NCBI GenBank assembly: GCA_036784855.1
Contig: JAZDSV010000043.1
Coordinates: 48,641 to 112,640, forward strand
Source of the DNA: Aphelidium insulamus
Lineage: Eukaryota > Aphelidiomycota > Aphelidea > Aphelidiaceae
Direction of reading: 5' to 3'
DNA length: 64,000 bases
Below, one piece after another: positions 1 through 8,433 of this stretch. The first letter of the stretch is position 1, and each line of letters starts with the position of its first letter. Both the position numbers and the translations under genes were made by a program. The notes beneath the pieces are model-generated. The model saw only the letters and a list, made by a program, of their open reading frames with translations. It did not search any database and was not told the origin of the DNA.

Positions 1-1598
1 TACGACCTGAATGACATCTGGCTGTACGACACCGTGAGTGACACGTGGGCGTGGCTGGTGGGCGCCGACAGCAGTAGCATCACGGGCGCGTACGGCACGA
101 TGGGCGTCCCGTCCGAGCAGAACATTGCGCCGTCGCGAAAGTCCTTCACGGGCATCTGCTTGAAGGCCGGCAGCACGGGGTCGGCGACGGTGGTGCAGTT
201 TGGCGGCGACGTGGGTTCCAGCAGCACGTACTACAGCGACATGTGGAACTTGACATTCGCCGACAATGTGGTCGTCTCGTCGTCGGCCGCTCAGTCATGC
301 ACGTAGTGACAGTATAAACTCAATCAATGTGACACTGACACCCGTCTGCAGCCACGGCACCGACGTCGTCGAGCGCATCGGCCACGGCCACGGCAACCGC
401 CGTAAGCGGCGCGGTGACCACGGACGCCAACTCGTATGATACCGAGATGTACGCCATGTTTGGCGTGCTGGGCGTCGTGGTGATCCTGCTGGCCGGCGCC
501 ATCACGCTCGTCATTCACAACCGGCGCCAGGCATTCACCGCGCCCAAGGAGGACGGCACCGCCACCACCACCACCGCCACCTCGGACGGCAGTGCCGCGG
601 CCGAACTGGAGGCCGCCATGTCGGCGCTGGACAACTTTGAGGCGGGCGCCACGCACATGGCGGACGGCGCCACCGTCGTGTCCAACAGTACCGAGTTCGC
701 CATGCCGGGTTTCCTGCAGTTCAAGGCCGGCCAGCATTTCCGCTGGAACAAGATGATTGCCAAGGGTGGCGGTGGCAGTATCTACCTGGGCGAGGCGCTC
801 ATTGCGCAACTGGCCCCCCTCGGCTCCACCATCATTGTCAAGATTGTGGGACAGACGCGTGCCGAGATCTCGCCGCTCATCTCGCAGGCGTTCGACCAGG
901 AAATCTCGGTGATGCACTACCTGGGCCGACACCAGAACATTGCCGGCTTGCTGGGATGGTGCGACTCACCGGTGGCCATGTTGATGAAGTACTACCACCA
1001 CGGCGCGCTGGACAAGTTCATCAAGAAGAAGCTCAAGGTGAAGGGCATGAAGTGCCTGTTCATGCTGGACATTGCGCGCGGCCTGCAGTTCATGCACAAC
1101 AAGGGCGTGGCGCACTGCGACATGAAGACGGCCAACATCCTGGTGGACCAGGACGATCTGGGGCAGATGTTTTGCGTGCTGACTGATTTCGGCATTGCGC
1201 AAATGTACTCGGAGAACGCGCAGCTTGTGCACGCCTTCAACATTGTCAACCTGCGCGGTGTGTCCATTCTGTACGCGGCGCCCGAGGCCATCATGCGCTT
1301 CCGCATGAAGAAGGAGACGCCCAACATGGCGGCCGCGTTTGCCGCCGACATGTACTCTGTCGGCGCCATCATGTTTGAAATTCTGATGGAGAACAATGGC
1401 TGGCGCAAGGTAGTGGCACGTTAACTTCAGTGGGTTTTTCACCTGGCATCCTGCTACTGCTACTGCCACGGCCACGATGACAACTACTAGAATACACTCA
1501 TTTGCAATGCAATATATCTGTATGTCTGACCGTTCTACACACCGAGCGCAGGTAAGGAGCGCGCCCAGTGCTCTAGACGGCACGCGTTAACTGCTTAA
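1..1598 (+). CDS. Kelch-type ectodomain, transmembrane, protein kinase (5' partial)
   Basis: The gene enters from the left edge. The first exon reads as the end of a kelch/galactose-oxidase-like repeat (YDLNDIWLYD, VVQFGGD, YSDMWNLTF). A GC-AG intron at 299-351 (donor GCACGT) gives the only in-frame join to exon 2; a GT donor four bases later would give a stop. A Ser/Thr/Ala-rich stalk and one membrane helix (MFGVLGVVVILLAGA) follow, then a tyrosine-kinase-like domain: glycine loop GGGGS, lysine in IIVKIVG, catalytic loop AHCDMKTAN (HCD instead of the usual HRD), TDFG, and AAPEAI. It looks like a single-pass cell-surface receptor kinase. The kinase stops after subdomain IX (MYSVGAIMFEIL); the end of coding after 1409 is uncertain and only short tails (to about 1590-1598) can be spliced on, so the C-lobe end is missing. 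Confidence 0.75.
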
Positions 1599-2075
1599 TC
1601 TAGTATGCATTGAATCCAAGGCAGTGGCACAGACACCGCCAGCCATAGCAGATAGCATACCATGCATAAATGAATGATACTTGGAAGCCCTTCTTCCCCT
1701 ACATATAGATATGCAGATGAAAGAAGGGCTGACTGTATGATGGTATGCAGACACCGTCTGAACACGCACACACCACAATGTAGTAGGCAGTGCACGTTCT
1801 AATCAGTGGCTTTCCCATAGGGGAGGTGATCTGCGTTAGAGGGAATCATGAGACGGCCACTAAAGGAGGCACGGCCCATTCTGTAATCCACGCATGTACA
1901 GCATAGTATAGATAGAGTATGTGTGTGTGTGCGTGCGCACGTAGCATAAAGCACACGCAGACAGAGAGTAGAACGATAAAGAAAAGACAACGAAGAAGAA
2001 AGACTCTGAGCGCGCAACTTGTACTAATCAGGGTCAAGGTTACGGTTCAACATCTACAGAGCACACAGCACAGAT
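1599..2075. other. Intergenic DNA
   Basis: There are no convincing coding frames here, only short AT-rich sequence and a brief GTGTGTGC stretch near 1920-1935. It probably holds the 3' flank of the kinase gene and the promoter of the PIG-P gene. Confidence 0.5.
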
Positions 2076-2824
2076 ATGTTTGGTGGCAGACCGCGGGCGC
2101 CATCCTCCTCCTCCACCCTCTCGTCGCTCTCGTCGCAGTCCGAGACCACCCAGCCAACATTCTCTAGCCAGGCGTCGCTCATAGCTTTGGATGAGCTGCT
2201 GGTGCCGACGTGAGTTGTATTATTGTGTGGGTAAAGAGGCGCGGTACTGACGGTGCGTGCAGGACCGTGTCTAAAACACCAACCTACGAGTACTATGGCT
2301 TTGCGCTCTACTTGCTCTCTTACATATTCTATGGTCTGTTGTACAATTGTTTATATATAATCTTGCAGAACTGACGCTGATTTACAGGCTTGTATATTGG
2401 ATGGAGTTTCCTGCCGGACCGCGTGCTGAACGATATGGGCATAACGTATTACAGCAGTCGGTACTGGGCCCTGGCCATCCCGTGCTACGTCATGGCATGC
2501 TTCTGTTTCCTGTTCATATGCACCGTGGCCATGGATCTGTTCAACACGCCACCACTGACCTCGAGCGACACCATCACTGGTATGCAAGCATACTGGTAAT
2601 ACTAAATGGTTCACCATTCAGATGATTTCGCCAACTTGGTGCCCGTCGAGCGGCAAATGACAACACAGCGGGGCAATGGCCTCATTGATGACCGCATACC
2701 GGAGATACAAGATTTGCCCATCAGCATGGTCAATGCTTGTCTGTACAGGCGGCGGCATCACCAACTTGGCAATGACAGTGATGGCGGCGGCGCAGGTAGT
2801 GCACCAGGGTCACCGATATCATAA
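2076..2824 (+). CDS. PIGP: PIG-P, GPI-GlcNAc transferase subunit
   Basis: PIG-P is a small subunit of the ER complex that transfers GlcNAc to phosphatidylinositol, the first step of GPI-anchor synthesis. Exons 2076-2209, 2263-2333, 2388-2579 and 2622-2824 (all GT-AG) join in frame. After a Ser-rich N-terminus of about 40 residues come the family landmarks: YEYYGFALYLLSYIFYG (first membrane helix), FLPDRVLNDMGITYY, RYWALAIPCYVMACFC (second helix), the SDTITDDFA segment and PEIQDLPISMVN, which is the conserved C-terminal signature. The stop at 2822-2824 is reached after a Gly/Asp-rich tail. A donor at 2796 and an acceptor ending at 2860 would instead splice this gene in frame to the open frame at 2861-3273 (see next entry). 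Confidence 0.88.
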
Positions 2825-2847
2825 AACTTTTTGGTGTTGTACGCTGC

Positions 2848-3273
2848 GTGACATCTGCAGTTCTGGCGGCCAATCGCCGTCGCGGCAATTTCACTCTGTC
2901 AAAGCGCGCCATGATGATCAAGAGCGGCGACGGGCAAACCTCGCCTGATTACGCCGATATCGCGCCGCCCCCACCTTATGCGGCTGCAGTGGCTGATGGG
3001 AGGATAGGTCGCACCTCCGCCACAATCATAGTCATCAGTAATCCACAAGCAGCAGCCAACTCCAGCAACAACAACAACAACAACAACAATGAGGTGGGAT
3101 ATCATGGTCCAATGCCCGGACAGCCCGTGCCAGTGGACCAGAGCCAGTGGCGCGAGGCCAAGACAGCGGCATACAACTATAGGATGCAGAGGTTCTGCAT
3201 TTGGTTTTGTATATTGCTAGGCGCTCTTGTTGGTCCCATACTCTTGCTGGTGTCATACCTAGTCAATAAATGA
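2848..3273 (+). CDS. PPxY and C-terminal membrane-helix segment; 3' exon of PIGP or a separate small gene
   Basis: This open frame has a first possible ATG at 2911. It holds a PPPPYA motif (a WW-domain ligand type), an eight-Asn run encoded by CAACAACAAC-type repeats, and a single hydrophobic helix at the very end (CIWFCILLGALVGPILLLV) followed by SYLVNK, a tail-anchor layout. Two models fit. In one it is a free tail-anchored protein of about 120 residues starting at 2911. In the other it is the last exon of PIGP, because an intron at 2796-2860 (GTAGTG...CTGCAG, 65 nt) keeps frame. I cannot choose between them from sequence. No homology recognised. Confidence 0.5.
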   Translation: MTSAVLAANRRRGNFTLSKRAMMIKSGDGQTSPDYADIAPPPPYAAAVADGRIGRTSATIIVISNPQAAANSSNNNNNNNNEVGYHGPMPGQPVPVDQSQWREAKTAAYNYRMQRFCIWFCILLGALVGPILLLVSYLVNK

Positions 3274-3452
3274 TTTGTGTATGTCGTCACGTGTCGAGCA
3301 GTGTGAATATTGTCCAAACAGCCGCCGCATGTCACCGCTGGACGTGCAACCGCTGCCGGCCACAGTAGCGGCACATAGCGGCCGCAGTAGTAGCTGCTGG
3401 TACGACTGGCTGAGAGCGGCAACTGACACCATATTATGTTTTGTCCAATTGA

Positions 3453-3870
3453 TCATTGTTCATCATAATTATCATAAATAACGTTTTCTTCGACCAGTTG
3501 AATTCCGTGTTTTGCCATAAACTCTGGCACCTTCAAGCTGCGGTCGTAGCCGTACGTCATGACATAGGCTTTCACCTCCGTCGTTGGGTAAACACGCTTG
3601 AATTCAGCGCCACCTTGCCATGCGAACGCTACGCACGCTTCAAAAGCTGCTGTGTCAATATAGGCCTTCACGTCATGACAACTCGGCATATTCACGCTGG
3701 AGCCGTCGTCTGGGTACAACACACTCTATCAGCGCCAGCCGTTCTTTGCAAACTTTGTCACGCAGTGCATGGCTGACCACACCGCTTGTACGTCAATATA
3801 GGTCCATCACTGTGAACTGAAGCATATTTTATATGTCAACACGCACTTGGAGCAGCCAACGATGTCGATG
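3453..3870 (-). pseudogene. Degraded gene with an internal repeat, family unrecognised
   Basis: On the minus strand, 3453-3722 is open and ends at a stop. It contains CHDVKAYIDTAAFEACVAF, FKRVYPTTEVKAYV and a C-terminal ENVIYDNYDEQ. The DNA just upstream (3722-3870) repeats the same pattern at lower quality: a CHD-like start, then YIDVQAVWSAMHCVTKFA and YPDDGS, but in shifted frames. The parent therefore seems to have carried at least two modules of the form CHD...YID..A......F...G..F..VYP. No start codon or complete frame is present. I do not recognise the family. Confidence 0.4.
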
Positions 3871-4006
3871 TCATGACAGACGGTTAGATACGTTTGGCGA
3901 ATGAATCAATGCAATCAATCAGGCTCGGGCAAGCAATGGCCGGACTGGAGCAGAAGATGTCGGCATTCTGCAAACAGCTTGCGTGGCTGACCCAGCGCAT
4001 TCCGGG

Positions 4007-4576
4007 TCAGTGGAAGCCGACTCGAAGTGACCGCGGCATTCCGAAACAGTCACCACCTTTGTTGAACCGCTCGAATGCCCCACCAAGTCCCATTGAAATT
4101 CGCGACAGCTTCGCGTCGGTTTTCGCGTTGAACTGAACCTGCATCGCGTTGAATCGCTCTTGGCTCGCGTTGAATCGCTCTTGGCTCGCGTTGAATCGCT
4201 CTTGGCGCTCAATAAACTCTATCATGTGCACGTGCATCGCCGACTGCTTCGCGTCGGTTTTCGCGTTGAACTGAACCTGCATCGCGTTGAATCGCTCTTG
4301 GCTCGCGTTGAATCGCTCTTGGCTCGCGTTGAATCGCTCTTGGCGCGCGTTGAATCGATCTTGGCGCTTAATAAACTTTATCATGTGCGCGTGCATCGCC
4401 GACTGCTGGTCTTTCAGCGCCGCCAGCGCATCATCAAATTCACCTCGCATCACTGGCTGAGCGGTGGCGCTGGACAACGCGCGACTAGTCGGCGGAGAAT
4501 GCGCAAAGCGGCAGGTAAGAGACCCGCGACGAAGGCCGGCGACTGCCAGGGCGGAGGTCAAGCGGAGAAGAGTCAT
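4007..4576 (-). CDS. Heptad-repeat coiled-coil protein with presequence-like N-terminus
   Basis: The product has 189 residues and starts at the ATG at 4576. The first 40 residues are rich in Arg, Ser, Ala and Leu with no acidic residues (MTLLRLTSALAVAGLRRG), like a mitochondrial presequence. The middle is a perfect seven-residue repeat, RFNASQE, occurring in two blocks, each followed by RFNAMQVQFNAKTDAK; seven-residue spacing predicts a long parallel coiled coil. The C-terminus contains LGGAFERFNKG and then ends abruptly. In other proteins such a segment can lead into a larger domain, so this copy may be truncated; that is an inference. Function unknown. Confidence 0.5.
   Translation of the reverse strand: MTLLRLTSALAVAGLRRGSLTCRFAHSPPTSRALSSATAQPVMRGEFDDALAALKDQQSAMHAHMIKFIKRQDRFNARQERFNASQERFNASQERFNAMQVQFNAKTDAKQSAMHVHMIEFIERQERFNASQERFNASQERFNAMQVQFNAKTDAKLSRISMGLGGAFERFNKGGDCFGMPRSLRVGFH
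4130..4380. repeat. 21-bp minisatellite inside the heptad-repeat gene, with a duplicated block
   Basis: The unit TTGAATCGCTCTTGGCTCGCG (minor variants) recurs about three times near 4145-4205 and about five times near 4285-4370. The flank reading TTTTCGCGTTGAACTGAACC occurs twice (near 4119 and 4258), so a block of about 140 bp was duplicated as a whole. Each unit codes for one heptad of the coiled coil. Confidence 0.85.
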
Positions 4577-4603
4577 GGTAGCGAGAGGAATATATGCACA
4601 AAC

Positions 4604-4710
4604 TGAAAAGAAAAGAAAGAAAAAGAAAGAAGAAAAGAAAGAAAAAGAAGAAGAAAAGAGAGAAAAAGAAGAAGAAAAGAAAGAAAAAGAAAGAAGAAAG
4701 GAAAGCTAGC
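4604..4710. repeat. Polypurine (GA-rich) tract
   Basis: About 105 bases consist almost only of A and G on the plus strand, built from AAAGAAAAAGAAG-type repeats. It lies just upstream of the ATG of the heptad-repeat gene, so it could be part of that promoter. Such mirror-like tracts can form triplex DNA. Confidence 0.85.
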
Positions 4711-4719
4711 TCGCCCGAA

Positions 4720-5141
4720 TCATCTTCCAGATGTACTGTGGCAATAGTAAAAGCGAGCAAATACTTACTTTTCAAGAGCAACAGGACGTCACGCATTTGA
4801 AAGATGCGCAACTGCGGCTGATGGATTTTGGTGATGATGATGATATATACTTGCTGGGCCCACTTGTACCCAACCATATCAACGCATTGTCTGTGCGTTA
4901 GTGGGTAATGGGTGTACTTTGTAATCGTTGCAGCAGTTTGGTCTGCAACAATGCTGCTACGGATTGTTGAATAGTTAAATAACTTCATTGTTCCTTGCTG
5001 CAGATTAGCACGAATATCCGGAGAATATGTATGCACCGCTTGCGGTGAAGAAATAGCAACTTTGGCTGTGTCAACAGTTCCATGGTCACGCAGATGCTCT
5101 AAAAAATCATAACAGAAATATAAATGCCGTGTTCCCCTCAA
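4720..5141 (-). CDS. Possible protein fragment, unrecognised
   Basis: An open frame runs from an ATG at 5141 (MRGTRHLYFCYDFLEHLRD) through a region with mixed amino acid composition (VAISSPQAVHTYSPDIRAN, then YTHYPLTHRQCVDMVGYKW) before becoming low-complexity as it enters the polypurine tract. The first 100 residues look more protein-like than chance frames nearby. It has no recognised domain and no clear 3' end. It could equally be a decayed gene. Confidence 0.25.
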
Positions 5142-5360
5142 TCTGTGGTATCAGCTTTAATTGAGCTATTTTTAGTTTGTTAAACCGTTTAGCACCATAA
5201 AGAAAAAGTATAATGAGCAACTCATCTTTAACAGAGCTTTGAGCTGAAACTGAATAGTTGACATCAAGTAGTCAGTGTTGTGCATTGCAGGCAATGCAAA
5301 ATGGTTAAACCTTTTAGAGCGTCACACACACACAGACACACACGCACACAGACACACAAA

Positions 5361-6386
5361 ATGGCAGAGACGGCAGCGGAGCCGCGCCGCGAACTGATTG
5401 CGACCGCGCGCCGCTTCCTGCAGGATCCCGCCGTGGCGTCAGCACCGCTGGCCAAGCGTGTTGCATTCCTGGAGCACAAAGGCCTCACCCCGGCCGAGAT
5501 CAGTCTGGCGCTGCTGCCTGAAGCCGAAGGTACCGCCAGCACTGCAGCAGATGGTCCGGACGCCGTGGACTCGCCGCCCGTGCCACCACGCAACTACCCC
5601 GCCACTTCGGCGATGGCGATGGTGGAGCCACGGGGAATTTTGGCACTGCGGCTCGGTGCCTTGGTGGTGGGTGCCGTTGTCACCGTGGAAGCGGTCAAGC
5701 ATGCCGGCGCCTACGTCATGCGCTCATACTTTCCCGACACATATCGGCGGTTACGCGCGGCCCTCTCCCCCGCGGACACGGATGAAGTGGCGAAGAAGAC
5801 CGAGAATGAGACGGCAGCAGCAGCACTGGCAAGACACGCGGAGCTGACGGACCGCCTGGAGGCGCTGTTTGAGCGGCACCAGCAGCAGCTGGTGGACAAG
5901 CTCACCAATGCTACGGCAGAGGCAACCACGGCATCTCAGGAGGCCACAGCAGGAGGTATCACCCCGGTCTCTCTGCACAGCGAAATGGTGGCGGCGGTGG
6001 AAAGTTCAGGTGTGACCACGCGTCTGTCTGAGGTGCAGGCCGAGTTGCGCAGTCTCAAAGCCCTGATGGTGGCCGCTGGCGGCCCCAACCGACTGCGATT
6101 CGGCACCGTGACACCGTCGAGTTCTTCGCTACAAGTGCCGCAACAGCAGGAGACGCAAGGCAGTGAAGCAGTCAACACCACCGCCGGCAGCAATGTCTCG
6201 GTGGCGGAAGAGGCGGCCAAGACGCGTTTGCCCGCCTGGCAACTCGACACTGCACTGACACCAAATGCGAGCAGTAAGAGCGTGGAGAAGAAGGCGGAGA
6301 CAGAAAGCACCGAGGATAAGGAGGAAGAACAACGGGAGAACGTTGATACTCCCGCCACGTTAACCACGGCTGATGCAGAGCATTAA
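5361..6386 (+). CDS. PEX14: Peroxin 14, peroxisomal import docking protein
   Basis: PEX14 docks the cargo receptor PEX5 at the peroxisome membrane. The 341-residue intronless frame starts at 5361. Residues 10-50 are the conserved PEX14 N-terminal domain (ELIATARRFLQDP, LAKRVAFLEHKGLTPAEI), which binds WxxxF motifs of PEX5. A proline motif, SPPVPPRNY, near residue 75 resembles the SH3-binding site through which PEX14 meets PEX13. A hydrophobic stretch (ILALRLGALVVGAVVTV, about 97-113) and an alpha-helical, coiled-coil-prone segment (LTDRLEALFERHQQQLVD) follow. The C-terminal third is Thr/Ser/Glu-rich and probably disordered. Order and length match the family. The leader just before the ATG is a CACACA repeat. 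Together with PEX11 further right, it shows the organism has peroxisomes. Confidence 0.92.
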   Translation: MAETAAEPRRELIATARRFLQDPAVASAPLAKRVAFLEHKGLTPAEISLALLPEAEGTASTAADGPDAVDSPPVPPRNYPATSAMAMVEPRGILALRLGALVVGAVVTVEAVKHAGAYVMRSYFPDTYRRLRAALSPADTDEVAKKTENETAAAALARHAELTDRLEALFERHQQQLVDKLTNATAEATTASQEATAGGITPVSLHSEMVAAVESSGVTTRLSEVQAELRSLKALMVAAGGPNRLRFGTVTPSSSSLQVPQQQETQGSEAVNTTAGSNVSVAEEAAKTRLPAWQLDTALTPNASSKSVEKKAETESTEDKEEEQRENVDTPATLTTADAEH

Positions 6387-6507
6387 TAATCACATGTATC
6401 TACCACACACAGCAAGCAAGAGATTATCCATGTTGTATATTGTGTTCCGAGTGCGGTTATATAGACTGTGCAGACTGTACGTATATGCCGCCATAATCAC
6501 GCGCGCT

Positions 6508-7169
6508 CAGAACTTGACAAACTGCTTGGATCCCTTTTGCTGCTGCTTCTGCACCTTGAGCGTGTTGAAGCGCACAGTCTTGGACAGCGGGCTGCATTAA
6601 ATACATTAGCATGATGGAGACTTCTCTATAAATAGATTAACACGTATATATACACATACCGGCACTGGCCAACAGTGACCATGTCACCCTCCTCCACGCC
6701 AATGAAGCAGGGGGACAGGTGGGCGGCCAGGTTCTTGTGTCGCTTCTCGTACCGGTTGTACTTCTTCACGTAGTGCAGGTAGTCGCGGCGCAGGATGACC
6801 GTGCGCTTCATTTTGGTGCTGACCACGACACCGGTGAGGATGCGGCCGCGGATCGACACGTCGCTGGTGAACGGGCACTTCTTGTCAATGTAGTGTCCCT
6901 CGCTGGCCTCACGCGGGGTCTTGAACCCCAGGCCGACATCCTTGAACCAGCGGTAGTTGGTGCCCTTCTGCGCGACCTGCTTGCTGACGACGCGCTTGCC
7001 GTTCAGGAAGATTCCCTTTTGCTTCTGGTATGCCTTCTCCACCTGCAGTGCATGTGCATTAACATTTACACAACATGTGACTGAATATATGCCGCATAGT
7101 ACGTATACATAGAAGTATGAATGCATACAACGACCGCACGGAAGCACCAGCACACACCTGAACGTCCAT
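6508..7169 (-). CDS. RPS11: 40S ribosomal protein S11 (uS17)
   Basis: This small-subunit ribosomal protein has three exons. A tiny first exon codes only for MDVQ (ATG at 7169). The second carries nearly all of the protein ([67 protein letters not shown]), and the third encodes [19 protein letters not shown] and ends at 6508. The intron after the fourth codon is typical of ribosomal protein genes. The match to eukaryotic S11 is close along the whole length. It is divergent from the small secreted protein gene to its right. Confidence 0.95.
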
Positions 7170-7554
7170 GGCTGTGCGTAAATTGTTTGCAGTACGGCCT
7201 GCTATTGGGTGCCGTGTTGGGGACGCAAAAATATTTTTCGGTTTCGGTCGGTTGTTGAATATTGGCCAATCAACTGCCGGTGCGATTATGTTATTTTATG
7301 GATGTGCAACAGACACCGAGAGAGGTAGCGGCGTGGCAGCGTGGCGATTAAATGTGAATCGCATAAGTGGTCAATGCTTTACGGCGACATGTATGCGGAG
7401 AGCGCTTAATCGTATTCGCTTCGAGGATGGATGGCAAAATAAAAGCTCGCAACAGCCTGTGCAACGATGAAGCTTGCTTATTTCTTGGCGCAACGCCATT
7501 GGCCAAGCCGCGCAAGATTCACGATTGACACGTGGCGATCGCGTATCGTCCAAA

Positions 7555-7989
7555 ATGATTCCGTTGAATGTGCCGGTCATGGCGTTGCTGTGGTTGCTGT
7601 ATGTCGCGGCATGCACTTGTGCACCAGTTGTGTGCCGAACGCCAGGATGTGACAAACTAGTTAATTCACTGCCACTATATGATTCTGCACCACGGACACA
7701 ATCGTGGCTACAATATTGCACCGACTATGCCGCGAGTGAGCAGTGTGAACAGTGTGCGTTGGCGCAAAAGGCCGCAAGGTTATCTGCAGTGGGTAATGCT
7801 TGCATTTTTACTTGGGTATGTGGCTTTCCAGAATGCGTAATCCCTTGTGTTGTTGGCAGCATTATTACAGATAAACTGGCGAAATGGACCACGAAATGTT
7901 TGCAGACATCGCCAAAGCAGCGTAGTGCACCAATTGCTCAGAAAATGTTGGTCACAATAGATGAAGGCGAAGCAGACAAGCAAGCTTAA
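7555..7989 (+). CDS. Small cysteine-rich secreted protein
   Basis: The 144-residue product starts at the ATG at 7555, chosen because it places a clean signal peptide at the N-terminus (MIPLNVPVMALLWLLYVAA). The mature part is rich in cysteine, including a CTDYAASEQCEQC cluster, and contains a second hydrophobic stretch (ACIFTWVCGFPECVIPCVVG). This is the usual look of a small secreted effector-like or defensive protein. I recognise no family. An AATAAAAGC element lies about 110 bp upstream and could serve as a TATA-like site. Base composition is less GC-rich than the neighbouring ribosomal protein gene, as for the other secreted genes in the window. Confidence 0.65.
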   Translation: MIPLNVPVMALLWLLYVAACTCAPVVCRTPGCDKLVNSLPLYDSAPRTQSWLQYCTDYAASEQCEQCALAQKAARLSAVGNACIFTWVCGFPECVIPCVVGSIITDKLAKWTTKCLQTSPKQRSAPIAQKMLVTIDEGEADKQA

Positions 7990-8433
7990 CTTGTCTGTTT
8001 ATCTCGAGCTTCCATCAATAGCATCCTATGATGAGAAAATATAGTGGTTAATCTTTAAAATGCTTGACATCACAAACAGTGTAAACGTCAATAATACAGA
8101 TTTGTGGCACCTTAAGCCAACAACTTAATGTTATTAAGGCATCCATATTCGACTACGATATTTCATTCCGTGGCGCACACACGCAAGACTGCAACCGCTG
8201 ATATCACGAATGAAAGAACAAATATAGCATGCGCAAGCAACAAACATTTCATTCTGTTACGATGCCAGGAATATCATTGCAATGAAGCTTAGCCAATGTT
8301 TCGTACAGAAATTTGGCTTGCTGGTCACAATGTCGCGATAACTGCATTGCGACAACCAATCAGAACACTCCGATTTGCCTGACTGCAATTTTTCATCCAG
8401 TCGCAGAAATGAGCAAAGCAGGAAATGGCGTGA
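7990..8433. other. Intergenic DNA
   Basis: AT-rich sequence without a supported coding frame or recognisable RNA gene. Confidence 0.5.

Noticed and set aside
299-306. Stop codon shortly after the kelch exon, as the end of the first gene
   Set aside because: A GCACGT donor at 299 and the acceptor at 351 join it in frame to the stalk, membrane helix and kinase.
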